Of a stretch of DNA of 64,000 bases, positions 13,701 through 25,156 are shown piece by piece. The translations under genes were made by a program, and so were the position numbers. How positions within the stretch are numbered: position 1 is the first letter of the stretch; each line of letters starts with the position of its first letter. The DNA is taken from positions 232,297 through 296,296 of the forward strand of contig SCFE01000096.1 in assembly GCA_004352715.1 (NCBI GenBank), given 5' to 3'. The notes beneath the pieces were generated by a model that saw only the letters and a program-made list of their open reading frames with translations, was not told where the DNA came from and ran no database searches. The stretch comes from Hofstenia miamia (Eukaryota > Xenacoelomorpha > Acoela).

Positions 13701-13728
13701 ATTTTTTCATCTTTATTACAGGAGCACA

Positions 13729-14190
13729 ATGTTGATTAAATGGGGCATGCACAAATATTTCTCAGCTATTCTGATTTCTATTTTAAATACTAGGAAGGAG
13801 CTATGGCCTCTAATTTTAGGCAAAGCTACAGATGCCGAACTAAAAGCTCGAATTATTGATGTGCAGTCTCAAATGATAAAATTTGATCTCCTGAAAGTCC
13901 AGTTAAAGGCATTTTCTCGCAAGTTGCCAACAACAAGAATTTAAAAGAAGTCATTGAGAGTTTTAAGGTTCTATCTGCCACAGAACGGATAGACTTTTCT
14001 GAAGTACAAACCATTGTGTATTTATTACTCATTTTGGCAGCCAGTAACGCCACTTTTGAGTGTTCATTCTCTGCTCTTCGTTGATTAAATACATTTTTTC
14101 GATCGACTGGACTGGTCTGCATAAGGTGTTGAATAGTTTTATTGAGCATTCGGAGAACCGGGGCTATGTATTTAAAAAGATTAGGTAAAT
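13729..14190 (+). pseudogene. hAT transposase relic, C-terminal dimerisation region
   Basis: Two out-of-frame pieces. The first (13729-13941) contains TDAELKARIIDVQSQM, resembling the helical region of hAT transposases related to the 52-kDa-repressor/ZMYM type. The second (from about 13944) reads LSATERIDFSEVQTIVYLLL, then ASNATFECSFSALR, a stop, and LNTFFRST. ATSERSFSALRR.KTYLRST is the conserved hAT dimerisation (Dimer_Tnp_hAT) signature. Here the Ser-Glu-Arg core is altered to FEC and stops interrupt the frame, so the copy is dead. A large internal part is deleted between the two pieces. It lies in the intron of the LDLa receptor in the same orientation. Confidence 0.75.
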
Positions 14191-15215
14191 AGAAGAGGTT
14201 TCATTATGCTTTATTATGTTTTTATGAGTGCTTTTAGTGTGTGTTGGATGCAACTGAGACTGAGATGATAGGATGACGTGTCAATACTTTCTGAATCCAA
14301 ATGAGACAAGAATCGGACAGCAATAGGTAATAAGTAGAGAGGATATCCTTCCTCAATTTTGTTCTCCCTGCACTCACTGTATGTACGCCAAAGCTGCATT
14401 TAGCGTTACGGAACTAGTTTTAAAAAATATTTAAAAATTGCGCACTCCCCATAATTAAAAAATCCAGTATTGTCGGAGTAAAAAAACTGCGTAGAGGCGC
14501 CGCTGGATGCTGCTTATTATAACAAAACGTTTTTCTTCCAGAGATCACCTAAATTTTGCCGTTATAAAAAGATCGGGTAAAATGGTGGTTATATAGCAAT
14601 TCTAATTTATTTACCATTTGAATCCTTTGTTTTATTCCAAAGCCAAACATCTTAGAAAACTAGGAGCTTACGCCAATCTTTTTTTGAAGCAAGTCCAATT
14701 GTCCACTAAATGTTAGTATTTATTAACTTTAATTGATTAATTAGTAGATTGTAAGTTTCTGCTTAATAAAACACACAATTAGTTTAGTTACTTTTGAATT
14801 TGTAACTAGTAGTTACCAATTAAATAAATTGCTTATATCTTCTAAATTAGGGGGTAGAAATTCTTTAAATTTTACGTGGGACATGTTTATTGCAACTGAA
14901 TTAACTTCTGAAAATTAGAACAAAAAAATATTTTTTTGACATACCTGTGTTATGAAATCTACCACAACGCTATAAATCTGCAAGTGCTTATAAATCATAA
15001 TTACATAAAATATAATTTAGCAAAAGAAATGCGATGGCATTTTTGACTGCATTGACAATTCCGATGAATCAGAATGTTTTCCACCACGTGAGTAGTTTCA
15101 GTTTACTACAACGTTATTTAGAATTTTCTATTTACAATTATTTTCAAAACAAATCCGAGAATAGAGAATTCTTAGCGATGTGTTTAACTATGACTATGTA
15201 TATATATATATATAT

Positions 15216-15339
15216 NNNNNNNNNNNNNNNNNNNNNNNNNNNNNNNNNNNNNNNNNNNNNNNNNNNNNNNNNNNNNNNNNNNNNNNNNNNNNNNNNNNNN
15301 NNNNNNNNNNNNNNNNNNNNNNNNNNNNNNNNNNNNNNN
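15216..15339. other. Assembly gap inside an (AT)n array
   Basis: 124 n with (AT)n on both sides (about 15196-15215 and 15340-15357). It lies in the receptor intron and could hide a small exon. Confidence 0.9.
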
Positions 15340-15879
15340 ATATATATATATATATATAAATATGTATTTATATACATACATGCCATATACCTGCGGGTAC
15401 ACAAAGCAGTAAAAAATTTTTTTTAATGAACTTGAACCTAGAACAAAAAACCTTCCGATATTATATGCATACCCATGTTATAATTAGGACGGGCTTGCTG
15501 GGATTGGCCAGGTTTTCTACAAGGAAATTGTTCTAATTATAAGTAATGTTGCAAAAACTCATCATGTACATGATCTAAATGTAATGTATTTCTAACTTCT
15601 ATATTTTTTATTTTTACTCCAAAGATTGTAAATATAGTGTTTCACTATTTGATAAAAATGATTTCATGTATAACAAATTGCCTATAAATAATGGCCTTTT
15701 TATATTATATAGCTATAGTTATTTATGACTTATGGATATTTATGGCAAGCAATCATATTTATTATGAAAACAGTGCATGTTCTTGCAAAAAATTTGAAAA
15801 ATGTTAAAAAAATTAAGATGCATATATAATATATATATATATATATATATACATACAATTTCCTATTTCACCTATTTAG

Positions 15880-17618
15880 AATGCCCTTCTGATAGTTTCA
15901 CTTGCAGCCACCCGCATGAATGCATTCCTTTGAGCTCAATATGCAATGACGTTCAAGATTGCTTTTCCGGGCAAGATGAGATGAGTGAAACCTGTGGCAA
16001 CTGTTCTGAATTCACATGTGAACAATCAACAATGTGCATTAGGAAGGAAAAGATTTGTGATGGCGTAATAGACTGTACACCAGGGAACATTGCATATCTC
16101 GATAAATCGGATGAATCAAACTGTTTTTGCAAAGAGTTCAAATGCAAAACCAACAGTCGATGCTTCACATATGATAGTTACTGTGATGGAGAAATGGATT
16201 GTTTTACTGCCCTTAGTAATGACGTCTCTGATGAGAGCAATTGCATTGAGCCTGATTTACACCCAAATTTTTGCAGATTATTTTACTATAATGATCCGCA
16301 AATACAGTATATTGTTAATAATATTTATGTAGGCTTGTTCAGACTCAAGATGGAATTTATATCAGGGGTACCTATCCCTGTAGAAGCCTTCAGTCTCTCC
16401 AAATCGATCCCCGAGATTTTGAAAATCTTCCTGCATTTATTTATGTCTAATATTTGTCAAAATCCAAATTGGGCAGTGTTGTATGAGAAAAGTGAGCATG
16501 TTTTTCTTCATATGAATAAAAATACGTTTATGGCTGTAAACTATACAATTTTTATTACAAATGTTTTCGGCATGTTTTTTGGATGTTTGGGCAACACATT
16601 CCTAATTTTGTTCTGTTTGAGTCAAATAAAGAAAGAAAACTACAATTACTTAATAATCGTTAATCTGGCTATAGTCGATTTAATTATCTGCCTTACAAGA
16701 ATGAGTTTTAGAATCATAGAATCATTCTGGGGGAAGTATATATATGGTAAGCCTAGATTTGCTACATATTATAAACTTACTCCTGATTTTATTCCCATTT
16801 GTTATTACGTAGTAATTTTTCGGACAATAAATCTGGTGATTTCACAGTGGAATCTTGTTGGGTTGGCTATTGAGCGGCTAATCATGATAAAATATCCATT
16901 TAGTTCGAAGAACATCCTTACTTTGAGAAATCGTTTATGTTTCGTCGTTAGCTTAAACTTCATTGCAGTTTTAATTGGAATTTGGTTCACGTATCGAACA
17001 TCATGGGAATTTGTTTCCACGGAATACCCATTCGCAATTCATGACTTTAACCTACATTGCACTTACGGATTTTTGCAAGCATATTCAATCGATAAATTCC
17101 AAGTTCAATCATCGTGGTTTCATAGCATTATTTTTAATAATAAAAACAATCTTATTAACAGGGTTGTAGAAATGGTGTTGTTTATCGGTCTTCCTACAAT
17201 CATTCAAATATCAATATATAGCCTGGTAATCTATTTTAGCTCAAGATCGAAGAATCAAACACCATTAGTCAAGGCCTGCATTAGATTCTCATTGGTATGC
17301 CTTATGAGCAACACGATTTACCTTATATTTTCATTTCCTCTCATTTATCATAAGAGTAGGATGATCCAGGCATATTGGCTAAGGAGTTCCTTTATGTCCA
17401 CAGAAAACAACCATGAAATTTTGCCATGGAGTACACATGATCTGAAGTACAACGAGTTTGGGATTTACACTTTGTCACAGTTTGATAAATTTACATTTCG
17501 CACCTCCGGAGACTTTTATATGATAATGAGCGCTATAAATCCCTGGATATACATTCTTTTGTCCAAAACCATTCGTACACAGATTGTAAGCTGGATTCTC
17601 TGTTCAAGTTATATATAA
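15880..17618 (+). CDS. LDLa-repeat GPCR, last coding exon (7TM domain)
   Basis: A polypyrimidine-rich acceptor (cctatttag) ends at 15879 and the frame is then open in phase 1 to the stop at 17618, about 578 residues. Three LDLa repeats come first (CPSDSFTC...., CSEFTC...CDGVIDC, CKEFKC...CDGEMDC), then a spacer of about 90 residues without leucine-rich repeats, then seven hydrophobic segments starting near 16533 (TM1, GN motif), 16645 (TM2, NLAIVD), 16795 (TM3), 16935 (TM4), 17165 (TM5), 17275 (TM6) and 17515 (TM7, NPWIY). The TM3 Cys lies 25 residues before the Arg of IERL (in place of DRY), and a Cys (FNLHC) in the second extracellular loop can form the usual disulfide. The third extracellular loop is long, about 60 residues. 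A rhodopsin-class receptor is secure; the ligand is unknown. Confidence 0.88.
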
Positions 17619-18432
17619 TCTATATAAAGCAATCCGCCAATTACATTTAGAATTGCTTCCAATACATTCCACGTTTACCATACCTGTAAATTGCATGGAT
17701 TCCTATTTGTAACTACTATTGCATTGAGCTGATTAAATTGAATTTAACGTAATTTAATTATATTAAAGCAAGGTGATCTAAAATAACCATACACGTAATA
17801 TCTGGAGAATCTGAGATCAGGGTGGCCAGCTACATCTGACCAATTCTTTCCTCTCAACATGCTGCTAATGAAACAATCGATGGGACTTTATTCAAGACAA
17901 GACTGTATGTTGAGTTGGGCAAAATGAGCACTTACTCAGTCTAGTTCACATACAGACAAAGACATGACATAACATGCTGCAAAAATTACTAGGATAGAGT
18001 AAGGTAAATTAATAAAATTTGGTCAAAACATTAGCAATGCAATTTGTCATCGGTGATACATCGTATTGAATATTTAGTTACGAATAATTGGAAAAAATGG
18101 TAGATATATTGAACTCAGCTAAAATAACTCAATATTGAGAAAGATAAAGTTAGCGGTAATTTATACTCAATGTGTGAATTAGGTATACATTTACATTGAG
18201 AAAGTGAGGGCATGTAAATCAAAAGAGTAGTTGTCCTACAATTTTTAACAAATTCGGCGTTTCACAAATTAACGACATCCTTTATGATAACCTTTTCCAA
18301 TACGGCTGGGATATTTCACCAACTTTCGTAAAACCATTATTTTAATGAATAGTGAAACTATGTTGAGGCAATATAATTTTAGACATATGAGTATATTTTG
18401 TTTTAAAATATAGCATGTAATTGCAGTATTTT
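17619..18432. other. 3' flank of the LDLa receptor
   Basis: Presumably 3' UTR followed by intergenic sequence. The first AATAAA-type signal I see is at about 18012. A less AT-rich patch at about 17815-17980 looks repeat-like but is not recognised. The stretch ends in a (TAA)n run at about 18431-18450. Confidence 0.4.
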
Positions 18433-19312
18433 TAATAATAATAATAATAAAGGCAATTAATACGTGGGCGATACCAGTGTTGAGATATTCGGCATGAATG
18501 GTTAGGTGGAATAAGAATGAACTGAGGGAATTAGACAGGGAGACAAGGAAGATACTAGCAGCAGAGAGAGCATTCAACTTAAATGGAGATGTAGATAGGC
18601 TGTACATGGCAAGGCATAAGGGAGGGAAAGGGCTGCTAAGTGTGGAGGAGACTGTAGAAGCAGAAGCACTAGGGCTAAAGGAATATGTAGAAGAGCAACC
18701 TANNNNNNNNNNNNNNNNNNNNNNNNNNNNNNNNNNNNNNNNNNNNNNNNNNNNNNNNNNNNNNNNNNNNNNNNNNNNNNNNNNNNNNNNNNNNNNNNNN
18801 NNNNNNNNNNNNNNNNNNNNNNNNNNNNNNNNNNNNNNNNNNNNNNNNNNTATACCAGAGTAGGATGGAATCAGAGAGACAAACAAGGTATAGGCAGAAG
18901 GCAATTCATGGAGAATACTGGAGGAACACAGAAAAGTGTGATAGAGAAGAGAGCAACAAGTGGTTAAAGAAGGCAGGACTGAAGAGAGAAACAGAAGCAC
19001 TGATAATGGCAGCACAGGAGCAAGCAATAAGAACAAATTGGGTGAAGAAGCATATAGACAGAAGAGTAGAAGTAAGTGATAAGTTTAGGCTATGTAAGAA
19101 AGAGGCGGAGACAGTAGATCATCTGATAGCAAGGTGTGAGAAGTTGGCACAGAATGAGTATGAGTTCAGGCATGACAAGGTGGGAAGAATGGCACACTGG
19201 AGTTTGAGCAGGCAGCATGGGTTAGAACCAGGAGACAAGTGGTATGAGCACAAGCCACAGGGCGTCATAGAAAATGAGAAGGTTAAGATACTGTGGGACT
19301 TCAACATACATA
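18433..19312 (+). pseudogene. LINE fragment, restriction-like endonuclease family (RT tail and zinc knuckle)
   Basis: Begins directly after a (TAA)n run. The frame reads INTWAIPVLRYSA, a stop, then MVRWNKNELRELDRETRK and DVDRLYMARHKGGKGLLSVE. This is the conserved stretch after the RT domain in R2/NeSL/R4-like LINEs. After the gap at 18703-18850 it reads ETEALIMAAQEQAIRTNWV and the knuckle LCKKEAETVDHLIARC, then WYEHKPQGV and ILWDFNIH, stopping at about 19312 before the endonuclease PD motif. The first Cys of the C-x2-C-H-C knuckle is replaced by Phe (one-base change). The copy is truncated at both ends. Confidence 0.8.
18703..18850. other. Assembly gap inside a LINE copy
   Basis: 148 n; the LINE reading continues on both sides. 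Confidence 0.95.
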
Positions 19313-21744
19313 CAAATAATTATCTCTTCGGATTGTTGTTTTCTTAAAAAAATAGAGTTTATAATCTAATTTCAAATTCTTTCTGATTTGATTTTGATTC
19401 TTTTGCTAAATTTGTCAATAACCAGACTTAATATAAGCTCTTTGACTATTTCTTGCATTATTTTCTATACGACATTTTTAAATGTTAATTTAGTATAAAT
19501 GATTATTCCGAAGTATCTTCTTGAATGATATTATCATTTACTTATTCTTATTAAAATTTTTCGGGGTGAAATCGCAAGTTTAATTGCACTGTTGGGTATT
19601 TGTACGCCACATAGAGTGGATATTTTCAAAATGAGCATTGTGTAGATTTGTGTACTGCAATAGTTTCATTGGTTCCCGGAAATTTCATGGCTAAAAAATT
19701 TAAGGCAATTACATACAAGATGTGAATATTCAAAGCGATAAATTTCTTTTGCCATGGATCGGATTAGTCTTACGATATTCCTTACAAGATTTCTTGAAAC
19801 GATTGAAATTTCCCACATTGAATTTTTCCATCATAAATTTTCCTGCTTTGAAATTTCACAGATTCATTTTCGTCGTTTCTCTACTTGAATGACTTGGCCA
19901 ATGTAATTAATTTTTCAATATAATAAGAATCAGGTTTGCGAAATGTCAAGAATTTTTCTTTTGCTACAGGACATCTCAAATAGCAAGCATTGTCGGATAA
20001 CCAATGGCCCATGAATGGGATCGATGCCCATTCATTTGGCAACCATAACCAACAAACAAAAAATTTTAGAATCTTAAAATTCCACATATAATTAAGAAAT
20101 TGTTATGTGATTGTATATAATATATGGATTAATTCTCAGTTTGCATTCAATTTTGCAAAAATAACTATTTCTAAAGTTTCTTATAGCTCATTAATGGCTG
20201 GACAATGGTCCACTAATGGCATCAATGGCTAGATCTGCCATCTAGCAAAAAAATATTGAAAATAATGTTATAATAAGAAGTAAAATATAATGGAAACTAA
20301 AAAAAACAATCATATGCTTTAGTACATTTGAAAGGTGTAAATCAATATGAAAAGTTTTTTCTAAAAATGCACATGGTGCAGGATAATAGGCACCAGTATT
20401 TAGTGGAATAAATATTTTGTTAGTCCCCACTGAGTATAATATTATTTCAGAAGTGAAAGTGCTACTTCCAAATTAAGAATGACATTGTATGTGGGCTCTT
20501 TCAATTTTATTAAGCCATTGTCGAAAATGTAGAATGAGGAACTTTGATAGTTGAAGTCGAAAGAATAGTCATAAATGCTAGATTCATTGGTGCAAAATAG
20601 AAAATTTTGTATTTCCATTGTCATCATGGTTTTGTAATTTTTAAGAAGAAAAATATATATTTTACTTCAATAAAACTTAATTTTTGTACCATTAAAGGGA
20701 TTATCTCTCACGAAGTGAAATAATTGACTTTTTGTGGAAAAGTATGTAATAACAAGGTATAATTTAGGGGTCATTAAAACAATATTTATTTAAACAGTAT
20801 AAACGTATTTGTTGACTTAGGGTTGAAATACATTAGTCATAAGAATTTCAAATATTCAAATATTTTGACATCTTAAGCTGTTAGCGTCTCTTCACCGACC
20901 CACCTTGCTTCAGGCACAGCAATACAGTTTAGTACAAGTTCTCATAATTACGTTCAAGAGCGTCCAGCAATAAATGTGTCCATGGCTCACTATTTCTAAA
21001 TTTAAAAAAATGTGCTTGAAGAGAATTCGTTGAAAACGTAAAAAAGAACGTTTGTTCTTTTAAAAGAACACCTGACTCATTAAAGTTAAGTCTAATAGAA
21101 ATGTTCTTAGTTTCATTTGAAAACTTTAATAGCTCTCAAATTTTAGGTTTGATTTACCACTAACAAATTAGACACTACAATTCTTATTATTGCCACTTTT
21201 TTAAAATCCTCTATTGTAATAAAGACTATATACATATATATATATATATATATATGAATATGAATACAGACATCTAGCAACATTTCAAAATTATAATAAA
21301 ACTTCCCCACGGTGGCTTTATTGCAGCAGGAATGCATAGAAACTAGTCCACGACGTAATAAGAGAGGACAAGATTCCGAATTTCTAATTATTAATTTTTA
21401 AAATTCGGTCACCCACTATTTGTTGTTTTCTCTTAAATTTTATCTTCATACATTAAATAAATTTGGTGCAAGTTGCCAATTATTTGCTGATGATGATTAT
21501 GTAGTATAGTCCCCATAATTATATTCCTAGAGATCTACGCTGCCTAAAAATGTAAACACTTTTTTATATTCTCCTAAATCCAACAATTTATTAAAATTTC
21601 TTTTGCAGAGAGCTCTTTCTTATACACACATTCAAATGTTTTTGATTCTCTTACCATAATCAATTTGACACTAAATATAACCCTTTAATTTCTTACGCAA
21701 AGAAATGACGATGAAAATATTTGTTAAGAAAGAATTATAGTTTA
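19313..21744. other. AT-rich intergenic stretch
   Basis: No gene is supported; open frames at 19881-20087, 20242-20430 and 20442-20627 are short and featureless. Contains repeat copy 2 (20907-21040) and an (AT)n run at about 21228-21255. Confidence 0.5.
20907..21040 (-). repeat. Dispersed coding-derived repeat, copy 2
   Basis: Diverged partner of 5381-5510. The minus strand gives EPWTHLLLDALERNYENLY, then a stop, then LLCLKQ. It is clearly not random AT-rich sequence, but the parent protein is not recognised. Confidence 0.4.
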
Positions 21745-22524
21745 TTAGTCCTTTTCAAACACAAACTCAGTAACAGTTTTATGAGAGGGCAACGTCATTA
21801 TTTCAGGATCAAAACCTCTGAGATATCGACATTTTCTTACATCATTCCACAGTCCTTTTTTTCTAAGATTCCCAACAAACATCACAACCTCAACAAACGA
21901 GTTAAATTGCTGATTTGGATTTGTCACAAACGTTCGCGACTGATCGGCTTCCTTCAACTCCATTTCCATTGATTTTGGAAGCTCAACAGTTTCTAAGCGT
22001 GCACGGTACTCTTTAACTATCCATAATGTTGACTTCAGAAATCGATGTAAAATATCCCTCCGCCTTATTTCTTCAGCCGTTAAAATGTGATCAAGAGAAA
22101 TCCTATGATTCTGGGATGTGATCATTTGTTCGAGTAAGCGCTTCCTGGTTTTTTCGTAGAGAGTCTGCTCTTCAATAGATTTCAAGATTGTACTCTTTTT
22201 TATTGCAACGGTGAATAGCTTATGAAGTCTTCTTTCTGATGAATACTCATTGCCTCTGTCAGCGTCCCTCTCCAAAGACCGCAGATGTCTGAATTGTTGA
22301 ATGAGATTGTTAAAGCTTTCATCATTTATTTTCCGTCTTTCCTTACTGCTGATATGTATTGGACGTTGCTTATGGGAATAGGGAATTATTGGTTGACTGA
22401 TTGGAGGAGTGATATCATCATTGTTGAAGTCGTTCTTACTTCTTTTCTTGTGAGCTTGATTCGCTAGACGTAATTCACCAACGGTTTTTTCACGTGTTAC
22501 AATAACTGCTGGAGTCTTCCTCAT
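21745..22524 (-). CDS. Unrecognised intact 259-residue protein
   Basis: A single uninterrupted frame of 259 codons with an ATG start, far longer than expected by chance here and not N-spanning. I do not recognise the family. The N-terminal third (MRKTPAVIVTREKTVGELRL onward) is basic and probably disordered, with a Pro/Ile patch (TPPISQPIIPYS). The centre (about residues 60-200) is charged and likely mostly helical (for example ERRLHKLFTVAIKK, EEIRRRDILHRFLK). The C-terminus is compact (FVEVVMFVGNLRKKGLWNDV, RYLRGFDPEI). There is no signal peptide, membrane segment or Cys cluster, so an intracellular protein is likely. On the minus strand AATAAA (21746-21741) overlaps the TAA stop. The region just upstream has no obvious further exon; it could be a single-exon gene or a retrocopy. 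Confidence 0.6.
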   Translation of the reverse strand: MRKTPAVIVTREKTVGELRLANQAHKKRSKNDFNNDDITPPISQPIIPYSHKQRPIHISSKERRKINDESFNNLIQQFRHLRSLERDADRGNEYSSERRLHKLFTVAIKKSTILKSIEEQTLYEKTRKRLLEQMITSQNHRISLDHILTAEEIRRRDILHRFLKSTLWIVKEYRARLETVELPKSMEMELKEADQSRTFVTNPNQQFNSFVEVVMFVGNLRKKGLWNDVRKCRYLRGFDPEIMTLPSHKTVTEFVFEKD

Positions 22525-23988
22525 TGAATTAAAGCTTGTAATTGATATTAATGTTCATGTTGATGCGACTCATACGCAATTAATTCCCAGCTTGATATCG
22601 TGTTCAAATGAGTGTTTCTAGAGTAGATTTATTGCCTACATTCTTCAAGGCATATTAGACTGCCAAGTATTTTCTTTCTACAGTAGCCAATATGATAAGC
22701 TTAAGTGAATATTAGAGCAGGGTATAATTGTCAAATTGTGCGTAGTCATTTGTTAAGTATCTGTTAAACAACTGTCAACATTATGTGGCAAGCCGCTACA
22801 TTACTGTCGGCTTACAATAAAGAGTAATTGCATTTTGTATGCGAGCTGATTGAGCCTGTATTCTACATTTAATGATGTTGTCTTGCTATAAGTAGCTTGT
22901 CTGAAAAAATTATCACTGTAAAAGTAGTTTCCCTATCAATCAGGTTAGCTAAGTTGACTCCATTATTTAATTCACTATTTCACATAAAATGCAATTACTT
23001 ATGACTAAGTAGTAGTAAATGTAGTATATTAAGTATGAAACTTTGCTTATACGGAGCTTAACCTAGATTAGCTGTCTGAAACGTAACTAAATGATCAGAC
23101 ATGTTTAGATTGAAGGATTACTAGTATTATATGGAGATTCCAATTTCTATGGAAGGATGCATTATCTAGGGCAATCTTATAAGTATTAGCTCACCAATCA
23201 CTACATATACCTATGGCATATTCACTTTTGTCTGTAATTACAAAATGTTTGTTAACACTCGAATATTTAGATCTTTTTCCGTTTTGCTAATTCAATTAGA
23301 AACTAGTTAATTTTTGTCAAGAATGAAAGCTAGCATAAAATACTAATTTGCATTAGAAAAGGCAGATCAAATCATAAAAACCAGACGCATTTTTGACATT
23401 GTGTAAGTATGTTTAAAATAATGTATTTCAAGGTGTTACATCATATGGAATTTAAGTGATGAAATGTTTTACACAATTCTGTCTACATCTTCATTGTAAA
23501 TTAAATAATGTCTCCATCAATGTATAGCTTCAACATCTCAAATATTTCCATATTTTTCACTGCATTTCCATAATTGTAAACCAAATATAAATATAACAAT
23601 AACAACTGCTCTTTAGTTGATTTCTTTGGTAATTTCTTATAAAAGACTAGCGTGAAATATGCATGCAATAACAGAAACCTTTTGTATATACAATAATAGA
23701 CTCTAAAATGTTATGGTAGGGGCAACGAATTAGGTGATGGAGGTTGATGAACTCGAAAATTCTTTTATCTTAATTAAAAAGTTAACCAAAAATTTGAGTT
23801 TTGAGATGCGAATCATTTTTACATCGAAATTTTTTTGATAATTTAGTGTAACAAAACTGATTGATTAGCCCAAGAGGCGAGTCATCGCTTAATGTTTAGC
23901 GAAATGAGGCATAAAATGTAAATAATGTACTTAGGAGCTTTGGCACAGAAAAAGATACCCTTTTGTTGTACACCTTTGCCAATTTTCA

Positions 23989-24028
<40 letters not shown>

Positions 24029-24039
24029 AAAATATAATT
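22525..24039. other. Intergenic stretch, nothing recognised
   Basis: AT-rich without supported genes. An (AT)n array at about 23993-24022 directly abuts the LTR element. Confidence 0.5.
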
Positions 24040-24262
24040 TTAACTCTCTCAAACAGTGCATTTCCGCTTCCTCGCGCGTTCCCGCATTCAAATCAAGGTA
24101 CCCACGCGTACGTCATATGTGCAGTGTTATTTTAGTTCTGCCTATCGGCAGGTTATTGTTGTTTGCTATTATCTCTTATGTATAAATAGGGCCCTTATTG
24201 TGCGCAAACAGTAATAAAAAGTTTCTTAGTTCGTGCAGCTCATTACTATTCTTGTTAACACT
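24040..24262 (+). repeat. Partial 5' LTR (U3/R part)
   Basis: Matches 27230-27305 near its start. It is 5'-truncated at an (AT)n array. It contains a TATA box followed 25 bases later by AATAAA, the spacing of an LTR promoter and polyadenylation region. The right boundary near TTGTTAACA is a guess. Confidence 0.55.
24181..24188 (+). promoter_or_regulatory. TATA box of the LTR
   Basis: TATAAATA followed by GGGCCC in otherwise ordinary LTR sequence, with AATAAA at 24213-24218. It is the likely core promoter and polyadenylation signal of the retroelement. Confidence 0.45.
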
Positions 24263-24378
24263 ACTTAAATAGATGCCCATAAGCAGCTAAGTCTTCGATA
24301 GAGATGAGGGGGGGGTGAGCAGCGTGCAATTCAAGCGCAGGTCATTCTCGTCTGTCTTGAGACCACTGCGTAAACCCG

Positions 24379-24591
24379 NNNNNNNNNNNNNNNNNNNNNN
24401 NNNNNNNNNNNNNNNNNNNNNNNNNNNNNNNNNNNNNNNNNNNNNNNNNNNNNNNNNNNNNNNNNNNNNNNNNNNNNNNNNNNNNNNNNNNNNNNNNNNN
24501 NNNNNNNNNNNNNNNNNNNNNNNNNNNNNNNNNNNNNNNNNNNNNNNNNNNNNNNNNNNNNNNNNNNNNNNNNNNNNNNNNNNNNNNNNNN
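24379..24591. other. Assembly gap with identical 30-base flanks
   Basis: 213 n. The 30 bases before it (24349-24378) are repeated exactly after it (24592-24621), as expected if two overlapping contig ends were scaffolded without merging. Confidence 0.85.
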
Positions 24592-24619
24592 CGTCTGTCT
24601 TGAGACCACTGCGTAAACC

Positions 24620-24990
24620 CGTTTATTTCTGGGGCATAGCTCGTGCAGACACTCATGTATCATTGATGGCAGCTTTGTTGTCTCGCTTCGGCACTAATTG
24701 CCACGTATTCTATGATGCCACCGAAGCAGTGCATATCTGCAGTAGTTCAAATCACGATACATAATGTTAAATTCCAAGATATCCACATCATTGATACAAT
24801 GAATCAACCCCTACGAAATGATAATTGGTCGTGACTTCCTCACTGAGAACAACTGCCTCATCGACCACTCGAACAAAACACTCACAATTAAAGAGGATAA
24901 AAATGTCTCTGTGCCACTCACCACCAAGGGCACTAACACTTTGGAATTTTTGTTAACTGAAAATTTTAGAGGGAGCCTTTTCACTGGTGA
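24620..24990 (+). pseudogene. Retroviral-type aspartic protease relic
   Basis: Reads ARADTHVSLMAALLSRFG in one frame, where the DTG active site should stand, then after a frame change YEMIIGRDFLTENNCLIDHS and KTLTIKE. The IIGRDFL...IDH...TL block is the C-terminal signature of LTR-element proteases. The active-site Gly is lost (DT-H in place of DTG) and a stop separates the two halves, so the enzyme is dead. Confidence 0.6.
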
Positions 24991-25156
24991 ATAGCGAAAA
25001 TAAAAAACCCTTTCAAGGAAAAGCAGTAATCACAAACACAACAGGATTAAGAATTCACTAGTCACTGTACTAAACAACGTTGCATCAATCAATAACAACC
25101 AACTCTGGACGCTCTCAGCTACCGACGACAAGCAACAACCGACTACATCTTCATCT

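Larger units (their letters stand above)
9473..15879 (+). other. Presumed intron(s) of the LDLa receptor
   Basis: About 6.4 kb of AT-rich sequence between the two receptor exons. It must contain at least one more exon, because the ninth LDLa repeat is unfinished at 9472 and the intron phases (0 then 1) do not match, but I could not find a stretch with the required Cys pattern. It may lie in the gap at 15216-15339. The intron also holds a GC-rich transposon-end-like island (10595-10715) and a hAT transposase relic (13729-14190). Confidence 0.5.
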
